DNA of 64,000 nt, from contig WMCF01000025.1 of the NCBI GenBank assembly GCA_009792885.1, positions 2,030,840-2,094,839 of the forward strand, read 5' to 3'. The translations under genes were made by a program, and so were the position numbers. Numbering within the stretch: position 1 is the stretch's first letter; each line of letters starts with the position of its first letter. This document shows, in pieces, positions 10,441 through 24,323 of this stretch. The notes beneath the pieces were generated by a model, which was not told the origin of the DNA, ran no database searches, and worked only from the letters and a program-made list of their open reading frames with translations. This DNA is from Eremophila alpestris peregrina (Eukaryota; Chordata; Aves; Passeriformes; Alaudidae).

Positions 10441-13400
10441 AAGGCAATCAGTAACTCTGCACACACAGAGAAAACCTTGAATTTGTGAAGGCAGGAGATG
10501 TTGTTCACTGGTCACTTCCTCTAACCTTGGCAATTGCACTGAGGAGGATTAAGAGCATCCCTTCAGTCTGTTAATGCAAGCCCTCCTTGCAGCTCACAGC
10601 ATCCTTCTCAGAAGCAGTGGCTCCTGATATCACTCCACCTCAACCCCCAGCAACTCTTCTGGTTAATCCCAAGCCAAAAAATTCTCTCCTACTTCTGAAT
10701 ATGAATGCCTGCAGAGATAGTTAAAGGAACAGAAAAAATGCAAGTTAAATTTCCATTGCACCTGATAAAAGCATGACCTCCTGACACAGACATGGCCCTG
10801 TAACATATCCTCTTCTATTCCTGCCAGCTCTGTGCAAAGATTTTACACCCTGTGCCTTTTGGCTGTAATGCCTGCCTCTAATAATTCATTCTCCCACGAG
10901 GTCTAAGAGAATATGGATGAACTCAGTACTAAGAAAAAAAAAAACACTGAAAAAAGGCAGGGAAAGAAATCATACAGTTTAATGTGTGTTAGGATGCCCC
11001 AAATGATAGTAACATGGTCACTGTTATGCTGCACACATGCACATATTTGTTAATATAATTCCCTTGGCTGTTTAAAGGTTATAGTTAGTGTTCCACCTTT
11101 CTTTACAGAATGATTTATTTCTAGCCACAAGGCAGGCTCAAGAAATAGCTGACAGCTTTCTGTCTGACTGCAGCACACTTAGATCATAATCCCAATTTTA
11201 GGAAGCATCTTTACCAATCTCAGTATGTTCATAATGATGAAATAATTATGTCAGTATTAAAATTCATTCTTTGCCAGTAAAAAGCTTCAGAACTCTTGAA
11301 TGCTCCCTAGGCTAAGGTTCACAATCTGTTTAAATTGGTCTTTCATTGCACAACTAAACAGCTTTAATTATCTGGGCAAATAATCAAAGTATTCTTAGAT
11401 CCGAGGGCGAGGTTATATTAATCACATCCTACCTCTAGAGAAGGTCCAGTTCTATCAAGCACTTCATGAAAATACAGAAGTGCTTACTCCATAATAACAC
11501 TTATTAGCCTTCACAGTTTATGAAAATATTATGTGTGTCATAATGTCAGTTCTGTGAAGCTGGAGCTTCTTAATAACATATTACTGAGGGTCAGTTTATA
11601 CCATCCAGCAGAAAGAACTGAATACATATGTGTACCACTTGCATTTTTCACAAATGAGAGATTCCACTGAACAAGATGCATACAATATATATGTCTATAT
11701 GCACATCATATGCCAGAGGAAGGTAGAGCCTCAGTATAACTGGTTAAGTAGCTTTGGACTTACCCTGAGTCATCTGGAGAAGAGAGAGAGCATTGCAGCA
11801 CTGAGATTAATGGCTGGGACTAAAACCCCTTTCTCAGTTCTCTCCCTTTGCCAGTAAATCTGCCCCAGAACTCATTTGCACAATACTTAAGCAGAGAAAA
11901 TGACATTGGTCAACAGGTGCTATACCAAACCTGAGATTTATTGAGGACTACATTTATGGGTTTGCCTTGTCAAAGGCTTCTAAATACCTTATGCAGTGCT
12001 GTATTTATTACAAGTCAGACATAGCTTTCCAGTTACTTCTCTTCTGTGAACTCAGAGGAGAAATAAGGTAGAAGTAAATATGCTGTCACTTTTCCAGATG
12101 AATTGTTCAAAATGCTAAACTTGCCACCTGAAATTTATGGCACTGGGAACTAAATTGCATGATGATATAAATTTGGCAACATGGGGTTTTTAACTTTGTG
12201 TATTGTAATATACTGCCTTGACAACATCCCTGTAGAGTTAAAACAATGACCATTTTGTTATATTACTTGTAACAACTTTGAAAGGCAATTAAGTGAAATG
12301 TAAATTCAGTGTGTATGAATTAACTTGATGTATTAGGAGATACTTTTGTGATTGATAAAAAATGGCTGGGTGAAACCCCTGTTCCCCATCACAGTTGTTT
12401 TTTTTTTTACTTTTCCCATGGAGACACTGTGGAACAGCAATCCTTATTTCCTTTACATTATATTTTTCAAAGGACTTGTACTTTTTGTTAGAGGCAGATT
12501 TTCAAAGTATTTCACAACACCAAAGAGAGAGCACCTCTTTCACAGGTGCTTCGATCTTATTGCTTTCAATTGTGGTGACAGACAACATGTGGAAATGGGA
12601 ACAAGCATGGAGTTAGGAGGGTATTACCCAGCCCCAAGGATGCACATCTTTTCTGTGCTGAGCTCTGTAGTGTGCTGCTTTCCCTAGATTTTCAGATACT
12701 CTGTCCCTTGTGTGTAGTAGGAGTATGCACAGCCTGTGTTTCAAGTCAGACCACATGGGTCAAGTGTGTTTCTGGCTCATGTGGCTGTCCATGAGCTACT
12801 TTCAGTTTGATGGACAGTCAAATCTAACAAAGAGCACCCAGATACATTTGGGCATCTGCTTTAGCCACAGGGGAGAGAAAGTGGGAAGGAAAAAACCCCA
12901 AAATGGGTCTGGGAGACTCATTCCCTCCCAGTGTGACCATCATGTGCCAGGAACCTGGTGGGATAACAGCCGCTTTTGGGAAGGCTGGGCTGCATAAGTA
13001 AAAGAATTGTGTGTAGTCAGTCCCATTGCTTCTGTTTCCTTGTCCACCCCAGCTTAGGTCCACAGTACCTTATGCACACAGAATGATATTGGTCCCCTTC
13101 ACATCACTGGGCACTGGTTGGGAATGACCTGACTCAGGTTGTCAGGGATGCCTTGTCCCCTCCTCCACTTCCTCCACTTGGCTATGTCCCCATGGCAGTG
13201 CCACAGTGGTAATGGTTTCAGTCCAGAAATATAGGTTAGTGAAATTCTAAAATGTAAGATAGTCTGTCCTGCCTTCTTGAGGTTTTCTCTGATTTTTTTC
13301 CTGGTAAATACCTTTTTTTTTAATATACATGTGAATGTATCTTAAATATGAACCAGAAGACATAACAGTTTTGAACAGAAAATTCTTAACATCTAGCTCA

Positions 13401-16400
13401 AAGCCCCCAAACAGGCAGAGTGCATTTATTTAGATAGGGATTCTCCCTCAGGCCTTGTCTTACTAACTTCAGGTGTGTTATATGCTTCGTGATGTTGCCT
13501 GGATTCGTGGTATTGCTGATGTTTCATAAAGCACCAGTAGTCACACAAGCGCATAGAAATGCCCACTTAAATATATTTTAACTCCCCCAGTCTTGGTTGA
13601 TTTACATTCTCATGACTTCAAAAACCATCTCATGACTAATTTGAATCCCTTGGCATTTGAATGTATGGGACTGGCATTTACGTGGGTCCTAAGCAAGGTG
13701 TAACACAAATAAATAGAAGATATCTGGGACTTAGAAATAATTTTATTTCAGAATGATGACAACATGGATATTAAATTAGTACAAAGCAACACTTATGTCA
13801 GACCTGGAAAACAACAATGTAAAATAGGCTATCTTGTTCTAATGGCTTTGCCCAGCCAAGCCAACATGAACCATGCTGTTACTTCTTAAATTGTTAACTG
13901 TCCTGAAGTGGAGGGAATGAAGAAATTGAGGCCATCTATAACACATTTCAATAAAGCATGAGGGTGGTATTGGTTCTGTCACCTGCAGATTAAAGTAGCT
14001 GGCTTTGTTATAATTTGATATAATTTTGTCCTTGTTATATTATTTCACTGTATTTTATTTAAAAGAAAATGAATTGAAGATATTTAAAAATACATTGCCA
14101 TTGTAGAAAAATGTGATTACATTAGCCTTCTGCTGATGCACTTCTGTCTCAATGACAGAATTTGTCAGTTTTAAAGTAGGTTTTACTCTCTGCTTAAGAA
14201 GAGTGGGTACAGAATTTCCTTAAATCACCTGTGGCTCCTCCTCCTCGTGTTCCTGTGTTTGTATGTCAGCACCATAGGAAATTAACCTAAGAACCAACGA
14301 TGAAATGCCCATTTATTTCAGTGGGACAAGCATGTCGTGCCTGGTGTTAATGTTTGCTGCCTGATATCCCACAGGGGTCTGAGTTTTGCAAAAGGACAAA
14401 GTGGAGACTAAGCTGATGATTTGGTTTGGGTATGTTAAGCCTCTTGAGAAATGTCACAAAGCGCCTCATTGAACAGCCTGTTGAAATAAATGGCAGGACT
14501 CTGCCTCACATCAACAGATTTGAGCCCACCCCTCACATCTGTTAGTAGCTTTGGAAACAGTACTAGACCCAAATTCACAAAACCTGGCATTTCAGAACTC
14601 ACTGCAGTGTATCTCCAGTTACCTGTGTTGACTTGTTTCCTGTGGGGCATATGAGAAGTTGAATCAAGCTATTGTCATTATCTATTCCTGTAAATTATTG
14701 ATATCTGAAATGCTGATGCTTCAGGCTGTGGTTACAGTAAGCATTAAAGCTTCCTGGAGTATTATTTTTCTTACTGGCTCTTGTCCCATATTCTGGCCTT
14801 GCTCACTTCCAGAAAAAGTAGTGATTGACAGATCATTCTTGCATGTATATATATGATTATTTGCATTCATTTCAGGAATGTCAGAGAAAATGCAATGGTA
14901 AATATTGATTTCAAGCAGGAAAAGGCAATGCTTTCTTTTAAGCACAAACATCTCTGTAGCTAGTTAAATTTTAAAGTAAAATTTGAAAGTGTGTGTGTTT
15001 ACCTACCTGCACAAAGCCAGAAATTATTTTCTTAGAGTTCAGCAGTGACCTTCCCACTCTTTGCTTTTCTGTTGGCCACAGCAAAGCAGCAGCTATGGCA
15101 CTCAAGAGCAGTAGATTTGAGCTGGCTATCCAGGCCCAGAAGGAAGGAGCTGGATTTTGTTTTGCTAGGAAGAGAAATGGCCACTGCAGATCAGAGAGGA
15201 TCCACCCTCTCACCAAAAACAAAGCAGAACCATTATTTCAGAACCTTTCTAAGACATGTTGTTGACCTCATATGCCAGCACCAGAGCTCTGACAGAGTGC
15301 ATCAGTACTCTTCTGTGGTGTGGAATACTGCATGTGCCAGAGAAACCTGAAAGCATGGTAGTAAATTATTATGTGTAAAGCTTCTGGGACAGATTACTCA
15401 ACCCTATTTTCCCAATGAATTTTATTATCTCCTGTCAAGGAAAACATATTACAGAAAGCAAGGGCCCTGTGTGTCTGTAAAGCTCTTCCACAGATGTAAA
15501 TACTGAAACTTTGGGGATAGTATAGGGTACTAAGCAACCCATTTCACTGTTCACATCAACAGTAATTAAGAATGCTTGGATCTCAAAGGCTTTAGTTGAT
15601 TTATTTGAGGTCATACTGAAGCCTATAGGTGAATTGACCCATGACAGTTTTATAGGGCTAAAGCTTGTCTTAGGTTAGGCTTTTCTTTTCCTGGTAACCC
15701 ATACTCAGATGGCAGGGAGCACTGGCCCTCTCCCAGGAAAGCATTTAAATACGATGTGGAATATGAGCATAAAATCCATAAAGACAGTGCTTGACTTAAT
15801 AATTCCACAGGGATTCAGGTTACATGTGAGCTTTGCTGGAATGGGCATGTGATGGGATCTCTCTGCTTCCTGGTAACAAATGCAAGGAGAGATGTTTGCC
15901 CTCCTAGGAGAAGGCATGAAATTGGCTCCAGAGTGCTGATAATCTCCCTGGAGGTTTCAAATGTTTTGGGGGTAGCACATTGCCCACGTACACTCCTGAA
16001 GCACCAGCAATGTCCTTGCAAATATGGCATTACTGACTGTCTGAGGCTCTCCAAATTTTCCTTGTTTGAAGCACACTGCTGCCAGGACAGTTTGGACCCT
16101 TCCTTTGGCATCCCCCTGCCTCCTGCCCTCCTGCATCTCTGCACCATCTATCCTGATCCAGAAACCCAGTGAGCTCTATCTGTGGGCTGCGGGGGAAGGG
16201 GAACATTGCAGTGGAAGTAACAACTCTTGACATTCAACTCAAGGAGTGGGAAATCTGTCACCACACCTTCTGCTAACACGGAGAGAGCTCTGAGGCTTGA
16301 ATTACACCCCCTGTCCTGAAAGCCAGGCTGAAGCATCCCGCAGGAAGCTGACCTGGACTACCCCATGGTCACTGTACAGGAGGATATCTCGCAAGGCAAC

Positions 16401-19400
16401 CATATGCTGAGGCTGATGTAGTGGCTTGTGACAGGCTTCTCACTAAGGAGAGTGGCAGATATCTTGAATGATGTCTAACAGTAGCCAGATTTTAACTTAT
16501 TAATCTTGCAGAACACTCATGAAGTCATGTTTTGCTTTATTTGATGTGGTGGAGTTAGCTTTTAACTAACACTGATGATGCCAGTGATCTGTATATGCCA
16601 GTCTACTTTTTGACCACTATTTAAAATATTCCTTGCTGTTCTTTTCCTATCCTAACTTGCTCATCCTTGCTCCTTTATACGATTATAAAAAGAATTTCCT
16701 TCGTCTTCTATTCATCTTTTAACTTTCAAGAGCCAAATATACTTACAAGGGTCTGGGCCTTTCAGCACAAAAAGGGGGGAAAAAGTGATTACTATTTACT
16801 GCTCTTCTGATATCAGAATTAAACTGTGCCTTGCCAGGCTTGCTTAGCTGGCACTAGGAAGATTAATACACCCACATTTGGCTTACTCAAGTTACAGACT
16901 GTTTACGCTAACAATTTGGAGAAAATGACACCAGTGGTCTCCAAGAAGTGAAGTGCCAACACAACAGATTTTAAAATCTGCAAGAAATAAAAAAATGGGC
17001 CTTAGTAGGAAATGAAAGTCTTGCATGCTGGATTAATAAGAGGAAACTGTTCACGGTATATAAAATACAATGTGTCCAGGACCTGCTTGCTAATCCAAAG
17101 CTATACCGGAGCTAAAAAGTTTGACTTTTACCATTGCTAAATATCTGGGAAAGCCGGGCACACCAGTGTATTAAAATGTTCCTTTAAAATGGCATTTCCT
17201 TGCAACCCACAAAAAGGTTGTTTTCCAATCAAATCTGCATTTAAATCCACATACTGAAAATGCTTCTGCACATATTTAATCCACCTTGTATAAAGAAATT
17301 CTTGCAAGATGATGGCCTGAAAGTGTATGGGGTTTTTTACCTTTTTAGTCCTGACCTTGCATGGGAGAAGAATGGGATTTTCAAGTGTGCTTAAGAAAGT
17401 GAGGCATGCAATTCTCCTTGTTTCTCATCCTGGGGGCCTAATCCTTAAAGATATCTTAAAAATTCTGACCAGAATATTTCAAGGAGGAAAATAGTGTCTA
17501 TGGCTGCAGGCCTGACAACACACACAGTTTTTAGAGAAAGGTAAATGTACTGAAGGAACCACCATGAGAAAAATGGCTTAACAGTTGCAACTGCAAGACA
17601 GAGTGTACTTGAGCAAACAGCATAATTGTACGTGCCAAGTACTCCAGTGCAGAACATTTATTTCCAAATCCATGCAGGGAGGGGAATGTGTAGTAAATGA
17701 CTCACTCTTACTACCTTACAGTCCTCACATCATGTTTTCTTCTAAATTACTGTGATTGTTCCAATAGTCTATAAAGAATATATTATCTGTACATGAGAAT
17801 ATTACTTATATAGGAGAATATAAAGGATAGTTACAGAATTAAAGACCTGCAGTAAGTTTTCATCAGAGCTCCAACGAGCCCTTTGTCAATACTGCCCATA
17901 TCGCCCATGTTTCAACACTATTTTTTATTTATGGCAGAATCTTTAGCCCACTGGAGCAGTGCAGAGATTTTCTCTGAAACCAGCATAGGCATGCTCAACT
18001 CCTAACCTTACAAATCAGAGACTAAGCTGTTTCCTAAAAAAATTTCTAGGGTGGCTTGTTGGAATACCTTTCCTCTTTTAAAACTCCTAAATTCTCTCCT
18101 CAAGACTGTGAAAACCATAGGAACATGCAAGAACATGCTGCGACCCTATTTCCAAAATTTCTGAAAAAGTCGTGGAAATCCATATCTCTCCAAAAGCCAC
18201 TGAAAATTTTTCAACTGATCCAACCTGCACTGTCAGGAGCTACAGTTTGAATGTTCTCAGGTGGAAACTTACTCACAAAACCCTGTGACTCCCAGCTCTA
18301 TCATGGTCTCAGTCATTTCTGAAAACTGCCTTCAGTGCCCCACCACTGTGCTGAGCTCAGAGCAACAGTGCAGCCCAAAGTGGGCATTAATTGCCCTGGC
18401 ACAGTACTGCTCAGATAGAGCTGCCTGGGAAAAGGGAGTCCTTCAAACAGAATGAAAGCAAACAAAACAGTTGTCTCAATCATAGTGGCACAAGCTGTGA
18501 TGTTTGATGATTACTGATAAGGTGAAATGGGATGCTAAGTATAGTCCCTAAAAATCTGACCCTAAACTGAGCATGTCTAGTAAATATCAGTAAAACACTG
18601 GCATTATATACAAAAGTTGTCAGAGAAGCTCAGCAGGGATTTGTTGGTTAGAGTGAAGTCCTTAGCCACAGTAAAGCACCTAGGAGAAAATATTTCCCTG
18701 TAGTGCATTATTTATGACACAGTAATAGGTCATGACAAATGATCCTTTACAAGAAGCAGATATAAAAGCATAGGTCTCAATCTCTCCCTCGTGTGTTGAG
18801 GCTTTCAGGAACTTTAAGGAAAATTATTTCCAATAAACTTTAATTTAAACTTTAAAAAGAGCTGCTCTTACTAATCCTCTTCTTGCTGACCCAGATAACT
18901 CAGGCTGTATGAGGTGGGGGATCTTCAGGCACTGACACTCTGTTACTGTGACTTTACCTGCAGGAAACACTATTGGGAAATTATTTTATCTAAACATACA
19001 TGGTGGATAGCCAAAATATCTGAGGTGTGACTCTTCATGTTGGCACACCCAAGCAGAGTGCCCAGATGCTCTGACTTCAATTGTGCAGCATAGCGAGTGC
19101 AAAGATGACAGAAAATGAACTCTGTTTCTGTTTAGCACCATCAAAAATAAGACACAGGATGTCTTGAAACAGCAGTAGGCATACATACCTCTCTGTTTAA
19201 ACAACACGTAAGGGGAAGAGAAAACACTCAGAGAAAAACACACAGCCCCTCAATTTCCCCAGCATCTTACTGAAATACCAGGTTGGAGAACAGAATGAGG
19301 GCTGAATACAGAAAGAATACACAACTAGATGGAGTTTAGGGCATTTTGAGAATGATTTAACACAGCCTGTAAGATAAAGTAAAATGAAAGTGAAATGAAA

Positions 19401-22400
19401 TCTTTAAGTGTATTTTTATTTGGAAAAATAGGTGCCTAAAGTACTCTCTCTTCCCTTGATCTGAGTGCAGATCTTTGCATTGAGTCTCTATCAGCTACCT
19501 TCACTAGGAAAAATAAAAATTGCTTTATTCCCATAATAGTCTGCTTGGGCTGGGCTACACTGCACGTCAACAAGACTCATTGACTTAGCTGCAGCTATAA
19601 ATTTTGCTCAGTGTCACTGAGAACACAAATTGAAGACAATGAAAACTCTGTGGCTATAACAAACATCCCAATTTATTCCATACAAGTTTAATTTCCTTGA
19701 TTGGAAACCACAGAAGCTGGTTGAGTTTATAGGACTGGGTTTTAATATCAATGATATGAGAGCCCAAAATACAGAAATTAAAAGAAAATAAACACAGATG
19801 TCTCCCATGTCATGTTTGAGGTTTATTTTACAAGTACATGAACTCTGAACTCCAGAGGAACAAGCGTATTTATATTTGTAAATACAACATGTGTGAGAAG
19901 GGATATTGGCATATTTGGATGGAAGTTGTGGGGAAGAGCCCATATAATTTGCATCTTAAGTCCCAAATTAAATTTGCATTTTTTACCTTGCATTTTTACC
20001 TGGGTTTTACCCTTCCTTCTTCAGCTGTCTTTCCTACTTCCTTCCTCATAGCTAGCAGGCCTCCCACACCGTCATGGTTCTTGAAAAACTTTATTTTTCC
20101 TACCACCCTTTCAGCTCACTTAAAAGACAGACACCATGTGCTCTCTCTAGAATCAAATCCTGACTACCAGTTACTCCGACACCTCTACCTGCACTGCACA
20201 TTTGATACCTTTTGACTTTCAATCAGCCATAAGATGATACAGTGAAAAGATGTTTGAGCAGTGAGAATTATAATGGATCAAAACAACACATGAATTCTTT
20301 GTCAGCATAATAAGAAAGCAAGAGTGATATTACCCTACACAATCACTTTTATGGCTAAGAATCCATTGCTCCCACAGACTTCCTCACTTGATTATGGGTG
20401 CCACAATTTTTGAAAGACAGACAAATTGAAAATAATTTAGAGATAGCGAAGTATCAGTAAATAGTAAAATAAGACTGTACAAGGGAAAAAAATCAGAGTT
20501 GGGCACGTCAGGTCAGGAAATCAAAATATAATTTCTACATTAAGCATGTTACAGTCATGGTTGATTAATTTAGAGAGAAAGATAAGAAATGAAAGCTTCA
20601 AGCAGAGAGGGAAAATGTAACTTTGGTATTAGGGAAAACTTCCCAGTACAAAGCAAAATTAACAAAGAATAAACTTTCAGGAAAGACTGCATAATAGCTA
20701 TCATTGCAGAAGGTCAGATAAGAGACCTTCATCTATTTCATATCAGTTAAGGAGAACTGAATCATATCTGCACTTTAGGAGGATGACCCAAACCCTAGCC
20801 TTCTACCAAAAGGTTCTCATCAATAATCCTCACAACTAACCTATTTGAAGCTTTTGTATTAATATAAGCCATGAGCTCTGTTTAGCATAGGATTAAATAC
20901 TACAATCTGTAAGGCTTAAGAAATTAGTATATTCTCTCTATAGGTGTGCAAGAACCAGTGACATTCAGGTGAATAGAAAACTCCTAAACACTTAAAAAGA
21001 ACATGCAGAAGTTAATGGACAAGACCAATAGCAGTTTCTGAAGTTGCTTAATGGGCTTTAATTACAGACAGCCTTGTTGATAGATCACACCTGACCATCC
21101 TCTGAGCTTTTATAAAATGCAGATGCCTGAAAGGGCATTAAAAATGCTGGTGGTGTTCTCCTTTACCTTTCCAGCTCTGTGTATCTGGCATTAAGTTTTG
21201 ATAGTTGTGTTATTTAGATGAATTTGCTGCTGTCTTTCCTTAGCCTACCTGGATAATATTTGGTCTACTGCTGGGATTCTGTTCTCCTTCAGAAGGTAAT
21301 AATTCTCCCAAATATTTTTTCCTTGTTAATAATTGCCTGACTTCAATGGACTTAGAGGAAAAGGATAATAGTGTCTTTATGCATGACTTCAAGCTTTCTA
21401 ATTCTGCTTCAGCTATGTGATCTATGTTCTATATTGCTGTCACACTTCTGAGTTTCAGGTAAAATTTCTAAAAGAGGAATGGAGAGAAATGTGTTCTCAT
21501 TGAAGCAAAATACATAGATAAAAATGTGATGCTACCATTTAAATACATGTAACAACTTAGAAGCACATCAACAGAGGAACTGTTTAATAGCTTTTGTGTA
21601 AATTATTTACAGGATTTCAGGTATCTTTTGCCTCTGTGCATTGAAAGCTGGTTTGCAAAAAAGAAAAAAAAAAAAAAGCTAATGTAAACCAGCATCAGGG
21701 CTATGCTTCATTTAAACTGATGTGAACTTTTAGCTCATTAGTACAGAGTCTTCTTAGCCCTGAGTTTTATCTCTATGTCTTTCTGAAAAAGCAGAAGTCT
21801 GGCCTGCGTCAAGTTAAAGCAGAAGGCCACATGTCTCCTGAATGCTTTATAATGCTGTCCTAGTGTCCTTTCTTGCCATTACAGACAACAAGTTTCAGTC
21901 TAGCTTTTTGCTTTGCATAAGCTTGAAACCCTGAGTCATACACCACCTGGTGCTTCAGGTCTGTAGAGTAACAGCCAGCTACAGCAGAATGGAAAATAAA
22001 TCCTGTAAGGACAGAAGAGAATCACAAAATGTCAATGCCCCAAAGATCTATAGGTCCCTTTCCACTGAATCCTTTTGACCTTTTGAATGAAGAGAGGAAG
22101 AGCAGGAGCAAGACAGGTGATGCTGAGATTTGTGGTGAAAGGGAATGGATGTGGATTTGCCTAATCAGGTGGCTGTGCGTTTCAGCTGCAGAGATTTTAA
22201 AGAACAAGCTGTTAAAGGTTATGCAAAGACTTAACCATTTTGAAAGTTTAGGTGAGGAATAAATGTTTTGTGCAGAAGGAAGCCCTTTTAGATTGCAAAT
22301 GAACGGTTTGACTCTTAGTTGTGATTTTGTACATCATCTACTCAGCCTTATTGCTCCTCCAGCACTCTTCCCACCCTTTTAGTGTTCAACCGTCTTGTAC

Positions 22401-24010
22401 CTAATGCTGTGTCAGACTTCAGTGCTGCAGTATGCAGGACATATGCTTGTTTGCTGGGAAAACATGCTACACACCTATGAATGTACATGAATAAGTAAGG
22501 TAAAAACTTAGTGTGGTAGCAATTGTGTGCAAATGCAAGACTCAGACCAACTATTCTATTTCTTCTCCAGAGAGAAAAAGGCATTTTCTCTTCAAAGCTC
22601 TCAAAAATTTTCTGTTGGATTTATAAGCTGAGATCTTTTCTTTTCCAATGTACTTTTATGAACTCCAAGGTCAAATCATGCAGGCTGAATTAGATAACAA
22701 TGTCTAGAGAGGGGATGACTCAGTTTATTTGGGTGGCACAATATGAGCTACTCATGGTCCCAAGAGTTTCTCTCAGCATGTTGGGGATTTGCAGGAGATA
22801 TTTCTGCTTGACTCTTTCCTCTTGTAGATTTTCATACAGTAAAAAAAAAACCCAAAAACCAAAACAAAAAAAATCAAACTAAATCTTTGCCTGGTTTGTT
22901 AGGGAATAAGTTGTGAGATTTAAGTAGCTGCTTATAATGAAGGGGAGTGGTTTCTGTGTTCTTGAGATTAAGGATTTCTTTTATTTATTGTTGAATATTT
23001 AATGTGCATATTTGACACATAACCCAAAATTTCAGCAGTCTCATACCACCTTTTGAGTAGTGTGAGCACATGATGGAGACCTTGTAACAGTATCAGAGGT
23101 GGTGCCAGGCTGCAGGGGTGGATTGTACCTTGTGGGGAGGCTCCCTTGGACTCAGCCTGTCCAGGCAGGGGATGCAGGCACAGAATGCCTGTCCCACACC
23201 CCCAGCTCATGCCCAAGCCTTGCCAGGCTGGTGGCACCTGCTGTGCTGGTGGAGGCTGCCTAGCTGCCAGAGAGCTTGAAAGGACTGGTGCACAAGAAGG
23301 CTGGCATTCCTTCTCTGGGAGAGGTGGCACTGCCCTTCAGAAGGGACTCAGCAGGGACCACCTTAAATAATAAGCACATCAACTTTATTTGCTGTAAGTA
23401 ATGTCTCCTTAAAAAAGGTTATAATCTACATTAAGAGTGGCTAAGGTATTTTATTCCCTTTTAGGAGACAGACATGAGAATTTTTTTTTTTGTGGCTCAT
23501 TGTTGCTAAATGTAGAGCAGAATTCAGCTGCCTTCTCTCTCAGGACAACCTACAGCTCCTTTTCAGCTGAACCTAATGCAATTCTAGAAGCTTGCTGACT
23601 TTTTTGTTAGGAGAAAAGCATCCCAATAAATAATCTGGAGCGTTGCTCTGATAGACTGAGTCACTGTTTTCTGAAATAGGGCAAAGATCATCTAATTTAT
23701 ATGCCTGATCTTCCATATGGATGTCTTTAAAACCCTTTAAAACTTAAAGAGAAAATATTCCTGATCTTGTCTCGGTTCTGAGCAGAGAGTTTGATTCCTG
23801 GAACTGGCTGTACCATTAAAAAGAGCATGTGATATTTTTTTATGATGGGATCAGAACAGGTGAAAAGGAGGTGGAGAATAGGGCATAAACTTATTGTCAC
23901 TTTTTTTTAAAATCAAGGAACACACATCTATTGATTTGTATTCACGACTTATCTAGCCATGAAAAGAGTGGGTGGAAAGAGAAATTGAATAGTTTATTTT
24001 CAACAGCTTA
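10441..24010. other. AT-rich non-coding DNA, no gene seen
   Basis: Long unique-looking stretch. Slightly GC-richer islands lie at 12600-13220, 15000-15350, 15850-16420 and 23060-23370; none shows a CpG cluster, exon boundaries or a recognisable protein. Homopolymer runs occur at 12399-12409, 21660-21675 and 23480-23491. The longest open frames (19838-20215 + and 22968-23330 -) show no known motif and no sign of coding constraint. Confidence 0.5.
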
Positions 24011-24323
24011 TCAATGAGTCTTCAAGTGTCCTTTTCCACTACTGACAGTAATTTTTCTTGTGCCTGCAGTATGGTTTCCCTTGTGAGTTAGAGTCTCAGT
24101 CTGGCTTAACATTTTTGAGTCATCAGTTACACATCTTCTATCTGATATATTAATTGTGGCCCTGTGACTACCTTTGTCTAGATTTTTGTCAATGGAATCG
24201 TTAATTAAAATTTCTCTAGACCCTTTCCTCAGGACCTTCTTTAGCCTGTTCTGTATTTCCTGCAGGAACTTCTGTGATCTTGATAGGCTTATCATGAGGG
24301 GCTACTGGTTTGGTTGGTTTTCT
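24011..24323 (-). other. Coding-like patch, unidentified (possible exon relic)
   Basis: On the - strand an open frame of 94 codons (24011-24295) has a hydrophilic composition rich in Lys, Arg, Ser, Thr and Asp, with few hydrophobic residues. A second frame, open from 24323 to 24219 and closed by TAG at 24216-24218, is rich in Lys, Pro and Glu and overlaps the first. Just upstream on that strand is a T-rich tract ending in AAAG, which could be a splice acceptor. No family is recognised and no neighbouring exon was found, so this may be chance. Confidence 0.15.
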
